Shown here: positions 43,629 to 54,723 of the stretch, in pieces
How the letters are laid out: the number at the start of each line of letters is the position of its first letter
How positions within the stretch are numbered: the first letter of the stretch is position 1
Source: Polytrichum commune
Taxonomy: Eukaryota; Streptophyta; Polytrichopsida; Polytrichales; Polytrichaceae
Reading direction: 5' to 3'
DNA: 64,000 nucleotides
Assembly (NCBI GenBank): GCA_950295325.1
Contig: OX485809.1
Span: forward strand, 3,968,001-4,032,000
Translations under genes and position numbers: made by a program
The notes under the pieces: model-generated
The model's input: the letters and a program-made list of their open reading frames with translations, nothing else
Database searches by the model: none
Told to the model about the DNA's origin: nothing

Positions 43629-44576
43629 ATGATCCCGTTCACGAGCATAGAAGAGGCGGAGACGGCGTTAAATCGATCGCTAACATTGAGCGAGTCGTTG
43701 TGGTACCGCAGCACGCACAATGTGAACGACTATTTCCTCTACATTCTCAACATCATCTTCCTGTTCCTGATCTTCAACCTGGCACCGCTGCCGTCGGTGT
43801 TCCTCGACCTATGGAAGGTGAAAGCCGCGGAGAAGTACAAGGTACAGCCAGGCATACACAATGACAAAGCTTCAACCTGGAAGTGTTACAAGATGGTCAT
43901 GTGGACGTTCGTGACGGTTGTAGGACCGTTGCAACTCTTCTCCTTCCCGGCGGTCAAGTTCATCGGGGTAAGGTTTGGGCTCCCATTGCCGTCCTTGGGA
44001 GAAGTTTGCGTGCAACTCTTGCTGTACACCATCGTGGAGGATTACGGCAACTACTGGCTTCACCGATGGCTGCACAATGGATGGTGGTATGATAACATCC
44101 ACTACATGCACCATGAATTCACAAGTCCTATGAGCTTCGCAGCCCCCTATGCACATTGGGCGGAGGTTGTGATATTAGGAATTCCAACTTTCTCAGGCCC
44201 GGCTATGGCGCCAGGGCATATCATTACCTTCTGGTTGTGGATTGCGATGCGGCAGTTGGAGGCCATCGAGACACATAGCGGATATGATTTCCCTTGGAAC
44301 CCGACTAGGTTTGTACCGTTGTACGGCGGGGCAGAGTATCACGATTACCATCACTTTGTTGGAGGAAAGAGCCAGAGTAACTTTGCTTCAGTTTTCACCT
44401 ACTGTGATTGGTTGTATGGGACTGACAAGGGCTATCGGTACATGAAGGAGATGCACAAGAAGGAGGCCATTGCTAAAGGAAAACAGCAGCAAGAGGTTAG
44501 GGGCAATGGATGGTTGGAGACTGATGCTCTTAATACTGTGCCCCTTAACTACACGAAGGCTATCAAATCGTCATAA
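43629..44576 (+). CDS. SMO1: sterol 4alpha-methyl oxidase (SMO1-like), intronless
   Basis: This ER-membrane di-iron enzyme of the fatty acid hydroxylase superfamily oxidises a C-4 methyl group of sterol precursors, the first step of C-4 demethylation in phytosterol synthesis. The 315-residue protein has the three histidine boxes: HRWLH (residues 145-149), HYMHH (158-162) and HDYHH (238-242). It also has the SMO signatures PYAHWAEV, PGHIITFWLWIA and AIETHSGYDFPW. Hydrophobic segments near residues 36-55, 90-115 and 180-210 fit membrane insertion. The start is ATG 43629, where MIPFTSIEEAE begins in register with other SMO1 proteins; the upstream extension of the frame begins only with GTG. It is full length with a slightly long C-terminal tail. 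Arabidopsis SMO genes are interrupted by introns, so this uninterrupted copy may be a retrocopy or a lineage-specific intron-free gene. The foldback element ends 480 bp upstream. Confidence 0.94.
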   Translation: MIPFTSIEEAETALNRSLTLSESLWYRSTHNVNDYFLYILNIIFLFLIFNLAPLPSVFLDLWKVKAAEKYKVQPGIHNDKASTWKCYKMVMWTFVTVVGPLQLFSFPAVKFIGVRFGLPLPSLGEVCVQLLLYTIVEDYGNYWLHRWLHNGWWYDNIHYMHHEFTSPMSFAAPYAHWAEVVILGIPTFSGPAMAPGHIITFWLWIAMRQLEAIETHSGYDFPWNPTRFVPLYGGAEYHDYHHFVGGKSQSNFASVFTYCDWLYGTDKGYRYMKEMHKKEAIAKGKQQQEVRGNGWLETDALNTVPLNYTKAIKSS

Positions 44577-44844
44577 CCTTCGCCTTCTTCTCCTTCTTTA
44601 TGTCAAAGAGGCTCATGGATATTCCATACATCGCTCTTTATTCTGGGAAAACCGAACATCTTTCTATAGCATGGGGTAGCCATAGCACACACCTGGATGA
44701 AGGAGAGCATCGCCATGGAGGGATGGCACGATGGCGTGAGGGTGTGATTCATGCAACAGGTTCTGTGTCTAACTTGCTGAGGGGCAGAGTAGAGTAGCCG
44801 ACCATATGAGTTCGTTATTTCCGTCTTTTTTATTACAGAAGATT

Positions 44845-45360
44845 TGTCAGAGCAGTCCCGATGTATCATTGATGGATTAAGTTAGTCCACTACACCTCAC
44901 CTCACATATCTTTCCGTGATTCAAATGACACACAATAGTTATGGTGAATGATGCACCATAGGAAACCACATGGTTTTGTAATCCCATAGGATTTAAATTC
45001 TATATTATGCGAATCGGAAATTTGCATATGATTCAATTTTGGAACATTTCTACTGTTGATGATTTGGTTAACATTTACATTTCAAGGGTTAGCATCCTGT
45101 TGAGTATCGTGCTTCTCCTTATAGGAAATGTGACAGAGTAGTCCCGATGTGTCATTGATGGATTAGCCTACTGCTTCACCTCACCTCACATATCATACAT
45201 GATTCAGATTACATACAATACTTATGGTGAATGATGCACTGCAACCAAACAATTTGGTTTTGTAATTTCATAGGATCTAAATTCTGTATTATGTGAAATG
45301 GAAATTTTGCATTTGATTCAATTTTGGATCATTTCTACTGTTGAGGATTTGGTTAACACA
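44845..45360 (+). repeat. two tandem copies of a ~285-bp sequence 3' of SMO
   Basis: AGTCCCGATGT, TCATTGATGGATTA, CACCTCACCTCACATATC, TATGGTGAATGATGCAC and GATTCAATTTTGGA all recur with an offset of about 285. The copies run from 44847 and 45132 and are well over 80% alike by eye. Confidence 0.8.
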
Positions 45361-47880
45361 AGGATCAACAGTGCGTTGGGTTTGCCTGATTAGTTATGTA
45401 GATGCCATTTTCCTGTTGTGCCAGCTTATTGTCTAAGCACAATGTCAGAGATTCCACAGCATGGTATTATTTGGACAGAGCATGCCCTACCACAGATATT
45501 TTCAAGTGACTTTGTTGTGCATCAGAGTGACTATGTGTAGAGATGTTGAAATAGGTGTATCCTCTGGTATTCTTACAGGACAGGTTATATATTATAGTAG
45601 AATCATGTAAGGATTCAGAGAAAAGAATTTGAAGCTTTGATTGACAGTGTTTATTTTTGTGTCTTGCCTTTCCTGGAGATTGGCATTGCCTTTATTGGCT
45701 CTGTCTGTAGGACAGAGACTATGCATCAACTTCTTTGTTTCAAGAGCAAATTTCCTAACCACTTTGTGTTCACACTTGGACGTTACTTGTTCTTGTTATT
45801 TTTGGTCCACTTTATGTAATGTGGATGTTAACTATAGTTTTTATTTATATATAAGTGCTCCCTAAAATGGATTGAAAGACATCTAGTTACCTATAGTTAT
45901 TTCGACAGTTCTTGATTATTTATTTTAAAAATCTCGGGTGATAAATGAGTAGCTTCAATCCTTGACCCGTATTTGAGAAGAAGGTGCACAAAATCCAAGA
46001 AAGGTTTAGTATAGTGAATAGCCATAAATTGGCATGAGCAAAGTGGACAACTACAATTGTAATCTTTCATAATAAAGAACAGAGCCTCACGGTTCTACCG
46101 TTTTCTTGTTTAGAATTACATTGGAAAAAAACTTGAAAGGTTTAGAGAATTGTCTGGATTGTATTTTCTGCTGTCACTGGAGAAGTTTCTTTTATTCCAC
46201 AGTTCTCTCCCACTCTCTCGGCGTTGTCCTTAATTGTACATCATGCTCATTCCTATGAGGAATCATATGTGTAGTTATCACCAATCTGTCTCTGTGCCCA
46301 TGTTGATGATATGTCCATTTGCCCAATTATCTCCAGTCCCTTCTGAGGCTGCATCACATTAAGGTTGTCCTTTCCTGTCTCTTGAATTCTGCAATTTCCT
46401 TTATTCTGTTTCTGAACATTTTCGTTTGTTGCATTTGCAGCCAAGGCATTTGATCTTCTTACATGGAAATTTATAGAATATAATAGAATAATAAGCTCAT
46501 TGGTCTTTTACCGATGCAACTAAAGAAAGCTGCCTTTCAGGTTGTTGTGCAAGTGATAGCTACTGCAAGAAACACTCATCAAGAACTTGAACATCATTAT
46601 GCTTTAGCATAATATGCAAGTTGTACTGAGAAGGTACTCTAAACCCACAAAGTATTCTTCTATTCATCCTCCTTCAGCTTGTATGTATTGATTAGAATGC
46701 CTTGTCGCCACACATGGTTCAAAGATCAAAAGGCCCTGAGAGTACTAAATGTCAACAGAAACGTTATCACTATATTGGACTGTAGTATATCCTGGCAGGG
46801 CCCTGCTTGTTTTGTAGTGGGTCTAGTATGATTGACTATCATTTTTAACAGTGAGACACTTCTCTTGCATTTACTTCCTGTTGTATTTGAAATCATTATT
46901 TTGTGTGTTGAGCCCTGTTTCTTGTTATTATTTTACTTCGACTGCCCTTCTGGAGTCCTCTTCATTTCCATGTCAGTGCTCTTTCTTTCATGTTATCCTA
47001 GATCACATATCATAAATCTCAAAACATATTTCTGTCAGTTTGTTTCATTCCTGCAATGTTTCTTTTAAGACAACCCTTTTAAGTGTTAGGTAAGCTTTAG
47101 GTTATGTGGCCACCATTTCTCATCACATCATGGGGTGAGTATGGAGGTTCTTGACAATCAGGGATTTATTCCTCTTGCTCATCTATGTATGTATCTTTCC
47201 TCGACAAAAGTGTTCAATTGTTCGCTCTTGATACCCATTGCCTGACTGTCCCTTCCAGTCATTTGGGTAAACTTCCTTGCTGTACGCACCTGTCTGCTGT
47301 TGGACAAGCTCTTACAGAGTGTTGGATATCAGCTTTGATGTCAGAGGCGCAAAGATTAGTATAAACATCAAATCAAGATTTCCTTCAAGCTGATTTACTA
47401 GGTTATATTTGGAATATTTGAAATTTCTGGACTACCTAATGTGGAGGCCGGGACTGTCTTTTAGGACATCTGTGTGGCATCTCTGCCAGTTTACTGGGAA
47501 TGTGAATTTGAGATTTGTGTAGCATCAACAAAAGAAGCTGATACATATGAAAAGTTTGCAATTCTGCTTGACATGTCATGAGCACTATGGCACTGGGGGT
47601 GGGGTCTAGGACTAGAAATGAGTCATTTGTGTATTGTGTTGCTAATTATTGACAGTGCTCCACTAACTCTGCTTGACATCAGACTTATCCTTCAATTTAA
47701 CTGCAGTATTGGTCAGGAGTTGGTTGTTTAGCATACAACACTTCCATGTTTGTTAAGTTTCTGGTGCATGCTTAGAGTTGGTTTGGAGGTTTGAACAAGG
47801 AACCATTTTATATTGGCTCATTGTAGCATCTTTAGGCATGCCAGAGTGAATTTAACCCTCTTGGCATCACCTCTGTTGTC
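45361..47880. other. gene-free spacer
   Basis: No supported gene or element in this stretch. Confidence 0.35.
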
Positions 47881-47884
47881 TTAT

Positions 47885-48250
47885 CAATGTAATACGTATG
47901 TAGTGAGCTGGATTGAGGTTGGTGTGAAGTGAGGTGTGTGGCTGTGTTGTGGTGGTCATTTTCAACCTCGGACAGTTTTGGCTGGTGAATTGGATCGGGC
48001 ATTGGTTCATGCGGTTAGCAATTGCAAATCATTAAGATTGTAAGTATAAGCTTAAGAAATGGCATTGAGGTGCAAGAAATAAGAGCTTACAGATTTTGAA
48101 GTCTCTCTTTCTAAAACACTGTCTCTGTATCGAGCACAAAGTAAAATCTCATTGTAATATGTGTATCTTTGGTGTCCACTCTTGACTACAAACCATGCCA
48201 TATACCACTCAAATAAAGGTGTCGGATTAACAAGCATGACTTCATAAGGC
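47885..48250 (+). repeat. dispersed repeat R1 with its longer 5' part
   Basis: GTTAGCAATTGCAAATCAT near 48020 and the R1 core (GGTGTCCACTCTTGACTAC, ATATACCACTCAAATAAAGG) at 48160-48230 match the copy at 56930-57290. Confidence 0.55.
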
Positions 48251-48259
48251 CCACATAGG

Positions 48260-50780
48260 TTAGCTTTCCTGTTGTCAGATTAGGGACATCCATGACACAA
48301 CTTGTTAAAATCAAAAATAACTAAGCATTGTTGCAAACTGAACATCAATAAGATGCATGTGCATCTTTAAGTTAGTGTTGTCAAGTGGGCAAAGTAGATA
48401 CCTGCTTCTTATTTATGACTGCTTAACATAACTGATCGCTTATCCAAGGCCAGAAGGGATATCAAAACTTGTCGCAATTATATATCCATGAAGGTATGAT
48501 ATCATCCATTATTTCATAATTGTCCATGAGCTGATTGGTTATGGTTGATGACCGGCTTGAGTTGATGGATGACTTGCCACTCCTGTGGGTTGTGACTCAT
48601 CATCCACTCTCCTCTCATTGATTATCTAGTCCATATTGATGAGGAAAAGTTAGATGATAGTATTAAGTAGATTAAGTGAGGCTCCTTGAAAACACAAAAT
48701 GCAAACTTTGAAAAACCATCAATAGTCAATGTAATGACCCTTCTTGGTGAGTGGTTATGTTTAAATATGCACTTCAAGTATTTATGTGAGCCTTGTGTGG
48801 TCACTCTTTTAAACCCTTTTATTGGCTTGGGTGCATTACAATGAACTTGGAATTTTCATACCACCCTTGGTGTCAAGGGCATTTGAGCTCACTATCATCA
48901 ACATTTGTTTTCAACAGCCACTAACATGTAGAAGCCAACTTCATAATGAAGGCATGGCAACAAAAATATCATCATTTCAACAAAATTTGAGAAGATCCAA
49001 CAATTGCAAAGTTGAAGCTATCAAGTTGGGGCAGCTAGTGAAAATCTTTTTTCTCTAACTTTACATGACGGGATGGATGTAGACCCTCAACAAAAATACA
49101 CACATATGTAAAAAATTGAATGTCATAGATTGAAGTTCACATGCCTCCTCTAGAGGCGGTCAAAGTTTATTGACCGGATGATGGGTGTCTCACATATTGA
49201 ACTTTGAATGCCATCTTTGGAGCATGTTTACTTTGGGTTGTTGCCCAAACTACTACACATAGCTTATTCTTACAATTGGCACCACTCACAGCAAGAGAAC
49301 TTGCCTTCTTGCTCAAGTCTTAGTGACCTTTTACGAGGATCAAATTCACCTCGGAGCATCGTTCGTATCAAATCGAAATCTACCATAACTCGCACCTTTC
49401 TCTTCAATATATAAGAATCACCATGCCAAGTGGGAGACCCGGATGATGATGTGAGGTGGCGATTTGAAACACTCTTCCAGCCACAAATGACCCCTCAGGT
49501 CACCGGGAACAATAAAGGGTTATTCGGATGTCTATATTTGAGTGGCATGTGGGCATGCCTTATAACTTAAGTATGGACTTAGAAAAAGAGACATGTCACA
49601 ATGAGATTCAAGTATATGCTCAAGATATAGACACCATTATAAGCTCAATAGTTAACACGATCGGGAGCGCATGTGTGATCATTGCAAGAGAAAGTCAATC
49701 CTCACTTTAGACTCTTCACTTATACCTTTTGCATCGCTACTCCAGCACAGAAACTTGACATGAAAGTCTTCAAGATTCGCAAACTGCTATCCCGAATACG
49801 AGACGATTTCCAAGCCGATCCAAGGGCCGAAAATTGTCGGTGGTGCTGGAGGTGCCCAATAGGACCCCATATCTTTACACATGCCTCAGTCATATTGCAG
49901 TGGCATTGTGGGCGAATGCTTGTGCTTGACTTGTGGAGGGGGTTTCTATTGTGTTTCTCTGCACACGCTCAAGTTACAAGTCAGCACTAACTTAGATGCA
50001 GTGACACTTCAGACCCGGGATACTTGTCCACCAAGGCTAGCATCCGCCTCACCCTCTCCCAACATCAAAGAACTCGGCAACTGGACCCCCAACTTGCCCA
50101 TTACTTGAGCTGGATCCTTATGGTTTACCTTCCCACTCGACTTTAGCTTTACCCTAAAAGTTCGTTCTTAAAACACGGTCTTCACATCATCGAAGCAATT
50201 TAGTCTCGAGCCCAGTTGGCAAAGGACGTGGCATGGTTTAAAAGTGGAGATTTTAAGCTTCAAGTATTGACTCTCTCATCAGTAGAGAAGAAAAGTAAAG
50301 AAAACATAACGCTTGTATCCAGGTACCGGCATGAATGTGAGCCCGTTAGCCTGATGTTGTAGGAGGTTTAGGGTCACTAAACCCTAAATGGTTGTCCGTG
50401 ATGCAACCTACGGTGTTATGCCACTAGAGATGAGGCAAGAATGTAGGACTTTTGAAAGTGTCGCCTCCGGTCATTGTGGTTGGTTGCTTTCAGTCTTAGC
50501 TATGAGGGCACAAGAAGCTTCATTAACAAAAACCGATGGCAAGATAGATGAGTGGTAAGGCATTTGGGGATGGGACAAAAACTATCCAACATGTCATTTC
50601 TCGGTAAATTAAACAACGAGCATGTGTGAAAGCTACTTAATTGAAACCTACTCGAAAATCTCGGGAGCAAGTTCTTGTAGGTGCACCGGGATAATAGGGT
50701 GCCTCTGCTATGACTGAGAGAGCTTTACTTAGTTTCTAGAAATATTTGGTAAAGCCATGTGGAGGAATGGCCTTTAGCGA
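48260..50780. other. gene-free spacer
   Basis: No supported gene or RNA. Short frames show no family signature. Confidence 0.35.
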
Positions 50781-50789
50781 GGCAGTAAA

Positions 50790-51030
50790 GGGATAGAGGG
50801 AATTATCGCATACGAGCGTACCTCTCATTCATCCAACATCAAAGCCTTGAAATAGTATGTCTCCTACATGTTAGTTTTTGTAGTTGATTTGACATTAGAA
50901 TTAGCTTTAAAGACCATGAGTTAGTGTATTTGAGGTCATTTGAGATGAATCGGCAACAAACCTATAGGTGGTGAAGTTTCTATGTTGGATGGATGAGAGA
51001 TTTGTTTGTATACAATAATTCATGTAGTAA
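50790..51030. repeat. dispersed repeat R2, with an inverted half
   Basis: GGGAATTATCGCATACGAGC with CTCATTCATCC at about 50799-50845 is followed in inverse by GGATGGATGAGAGATTTG at about 50990, so R2 may be an inverted-repeat element. Confidence 0.4.
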
Positions 51031-51119
51031 GGGCACATGGACTCCATAATGGATAATTTTAGCTTTTCACCCACTTCTCATAGGATATGAAACATGCAAT
51101 TAGTGCACAATAATTAGCG

Positions 51120-51610
51120 AATTCAAATTGTGGCGGCTTGTAACCATTTTCTTCATAATTTCTAGAGCTCATATGAAAATGTTCACCCCCCCCCCAAAGA
51201 AAAACATGCACACACACGATTATGTTTGACTATTCAGCTGATGTGATTGAGAAACTTTGTGCAATTATGAATATTTTCTTGTGAACACATGTATTGTTGG
51301 TGTCCAGTCTTAGATCCACACCCCATCATACATCTCTTAAATATATGTGTCCATTTAAGACAAGTAACCGAATTAGGTGGGCTTACCTTACACAAGTGGC
51401 GTCACAATGGTGTCCATGTTCCTATGCTACATGCACGATGGGCATAGTGGGAGCCTTTCATAATGCCCACATACATGTCTTCATAAATCTTCCTAATTGA
51501 ACACCTATACGATTTGAGTGGTATAAGGCAAGGATTTAAGTTGAGAATGGATACCAAAAGGCCATGTCTTACCATGACATTGGACTTTGTGCTTAAAATA
51601 TATTAACTAT
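51120..51610. repeat. two R1 copies facing each other
   Basis: A plus-orientation R1 (core 51285-51395) and a minus-orientation R1 (51500-51607) are arranged head to head. An R1-linked segment with TTCTAGAGCTCATATGAA lies at 51158. Confidence 0.55.
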
Positions 51611-52049
51611 TCAAGTTTCAATGGGAGGTCCTCTGTGATCACTTCAAAAAAGAAAATGAAAAAAAAAAAAAAAAAAAAAAAACCTTTCGAATTTCAATCT
51701 CTTATAGATTTTGTACTTCAACTTTGATCTTGAAACTAGAAATGACAAACTACGTGATATGGACTTGCTAAGTAGATGAGACAATTCCCAATCCAATTCA
51801 GAAGTCAAAGTTATAAGGTGAACGTGTCTTAGATGGCTAGTTTTGTTGTTTGCCACGATTTTGAATTTGGATTTCAAAGTTGAGATTTCTTCATATCGCA
51901 TATGTGCTTTGAGACTTTAGCATCAATCTATGTAGTTTTTGATATCCATGTTGTTGCTATGATTATTCAAGGCCAAGAATGTTGGAGCCATAAATTGACC
52001 ATGTATGCCTCTCAATTATGTTTACTAATGAATCTAGAATAGTTCACAA

Positions 52050-52180
52050 ATATCAACACATAGTCCAATCTCCATGAAACACATGTCTATTTGGTATCCC
52101 ACATCTAACCACACCCCACTCAAATATAGGTGACCAATTAAGATAAATAACCAAATAATACATGTTTACCTTATGTGGAG
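52050..52180 (+). repeat. dispersed repeat R1
   Basis: TAGTCCAATCTCCATGAAAC, ACACATGTC and CCACTCAAATATAGGTG match the R1 core. Confidence 0.55.
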
Positions 52181-53655
52181 TTAGAAGTGATGACAACAAG
52201 GGCACATTCCTTATGAAATAGACAGATGCAATCTCTTGACGTCCATTGACACATAACATTATTCAAGTGCATGGTTGTCTTCCATTCTATATTTAGCATT
52301 TAACATGGGCTTCCACTATTATACCTTCATGGGAAGAAACTTGGAAAATAAGAAGAAACTGACTTTGATATGAATAATGAATAGTGTCGGTTTGAATAAT
52401 AAGAATATAGTGTATGGTGTCAGTATTTGCAATGATAATGCTATCATAAATAAAAATTTAAGGGAATAATACCGGGATGAAGAATAATTCCTGTGCATAG
52501 TGCCGGGAGTATAACTCCACCCAAAATTTTCAAGTTCAACCTAAGTGTATGAATAGTAAATGCATAATCTTGCTTTTTTGGAGGCCCATAGAATATAATT
52601 AACATATGCCAAGGTCATGGAACCGACATACATGGTTGAATAATGTTAGGCACTATGAACTTGAATACGACACTACTTTTTGTAATTCAAAGTGGATTCA
52701 ATGTCACATTTGTTGTCAACTATGTCCTAAGCATTAGCATTTATTGACTAGAAAACTCACGTGCACAGGTAGATCACTTAGTGCATTTTAAAAACGACGT
52801 GCGGCATAATATAAAGAGGATGAATTTCATTTGAAATAAAAATTATAAAGGAATTCCAAATAATGAAGGGGCTATTAAATGTAGACAATCCCATTATAAG
52901 TAAGTTAGATGGACATAAAACGTGGGCCATTATTTTTTTGTAAAATTAATATAAGGGCTGAAGATAAGGATCCTAGAAGGTATGTTTAGTATGGTATGTA
53001 AATGGGTTTAGGACTCACGGGGATGGATGATAATTGGGATTTTCGTCTATCCAAAAATGGCTTAAATGGAATATAGAGTACAAAAAATTACAGTGACTTG
53101 GACAATATACGTAATGAAAGGGTGCAAACAAATGGGCCATTTTTGAAATTTAAGTTATTATAGGGAGGCTTTAATTCAGCCCTTGAAGGTAAATAGCCCC
53201 AAAACAAAAAAAAAAAAACTCAGCCGCACGTGGTGCACAAAAATGCCTTAGAGTGATCTACCCGCGCTCACTTGCCAACATAATCCCATGACTATTCACA
53301 AAAACCATTGTTCATCCCAAGAATATTCATTGAAACACTGTTCATCCCAATATTATTCCCCCAATATTATTTATTATCAATAGCAATGCTACCATTGAAA
53401 AAACCAACACTATTCACAATATTCTTATTATTTGGACCAACATTATTCATTGTTCATATTGGCCTAAATTTCTTCCTATTTTCTATGTTTCTTCCCATGA
53501 AAGTAAGATAGACTGTGGAGGCTCATGTCATATGCTAAATATAAAATGGAACATAATAATGCAGCTGAATAATGTTATGAGAACTTTGGACCGCACAGAT
53601 TTGACAAAAACAATCACCTATAATATAGATTTTGTTCCTCATGGGCGTGGGCATA
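52181..53655. other. AT-rich gene-free spacer
   Basis: No gene. There are many AATAATATT-like AT-rich words. Confidence 0.4.
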
Positions 53656-53658
53656 TTA

Positions 53659-54228
53659 GGGTCGCTTTACATCATGGACCATGAAGTTAGACCATGGAAG
53701 ATGGCCTTTTTTCATGGTCCGACTTGATGGTCCAACTTCCATGGTCCTAATTATGAGAAAATCAATTTACAAAGCCTTCAGGCCACTCACTAGGTGTAAA
53801 CCAAATGTGAATCAAGGGGAATGACCATGCACAAAAAAGTGAATGTGCTATTTTTTTAATATATGCTCAAAAAAGGCAGTTTAAAAAAAATTCAAGTTTG
53901 ACCAGTCTCTTGTCTCCTCTTATCTTCATCTTTTCTTCCCCAAAATAGTTTGATTTAATTTATTATTATAATCATAATTCTCTACCATGGACCCCTTCTT
54001 TTTTCTACTAGAGCACCTCTTTTGCCTCTCCCACTACAAAATTGTTGGACCATGTCAGTGGATAATTAAGGCCTTGAAATATGTCTTTTGGGGACCTCAA
54101 ATTTCATGGTCACTCTGACATTTTTTTCCTTGGTGTAAACCGAAGTGGTCCCGGGACAAGTTCAATAGCCAATCACGAATCTTACACGGCCTTGGGACAA
54201 CTTCATGGTCCATGGTGTAAATAGCCCC
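53659..54228. mobile_element. 570-bp Harbinger-like MITE
   Basis: TTA duplications lie at 53656-53658 and 54229-54231. The ends are GGGTCGCTTTACATCATGG and, on the complement, GGGGCTATTTACACCATGG, and the similarity continues through ACCATGAAGTT. The termini relate it to the GGGCCACTTCACAC family at 40-41.6 kb. Confidence 0.82.
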
Positions 54229-54321
54229 TTAATGCTATAGAAAGAGTACAATACCATAAACTTTAAATCCATTATACTGAACAGTAAACCCTTAAAACAC
54301 TATATAACACTAAGATCACCA

Positions 54322-54723
54322 CGTAACCGGTTGGCCGCTTTGTTTCGCCGAGGTGGCACTACACGATTGGCTCTGAGCACACAGGTATGCAGACGATAAC
54401 CTCGACATCCCAGCCGGTTATGATCTAAATCGGATATAGACAGATTACAGAATCACTTAAAGCCGGTTATAAGCAATTTGAAACGAATATGAGAACTATT
54501 CCGACACGTGGCATTTTAAGGATGCTCAAATTTCAACAGGTGACCCACTGTTTAGGTCACCTGCGCGGCTCAACAAAGCGGCCAACCGGTTACGTCCGGT
54601 AATCGTTTTATTGGAACCGGTCATCAGTGCAGAACAGGTCCTGTCCAGCTGGCTCGCCCTCGCGGGCTCGCCACCTTGACAGAACCGGTTATGCACCGAT
54701 AACCTTTCCAATAAAACGATTAC
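54322..54723. mobile_element. two adjoining inverted-repeat elements rich in CCGGTTA motifs
   Basis: A perfect 22-bp inverted repeat joins 54323-54344 and 54572-54593 (start GTAACCGGTTGGCC). Next to it, GGTAATCGTTTTATTGGA near 54598 is matched in inverse at about 54705-54723. The motif CCGGTTA or its complement occurs repeatedly across the 400 bases, and the block is GC-rich compared with both sides. No clear target duplication or reading frame is seen. Confidence 0.6.

Noticed and set aside
51659-51682. A run of 24 A as the tail of a retroposed copy
   Set aside because: No gene-like or SINE-like body could be delimited upstream and no flanking duplication was found.
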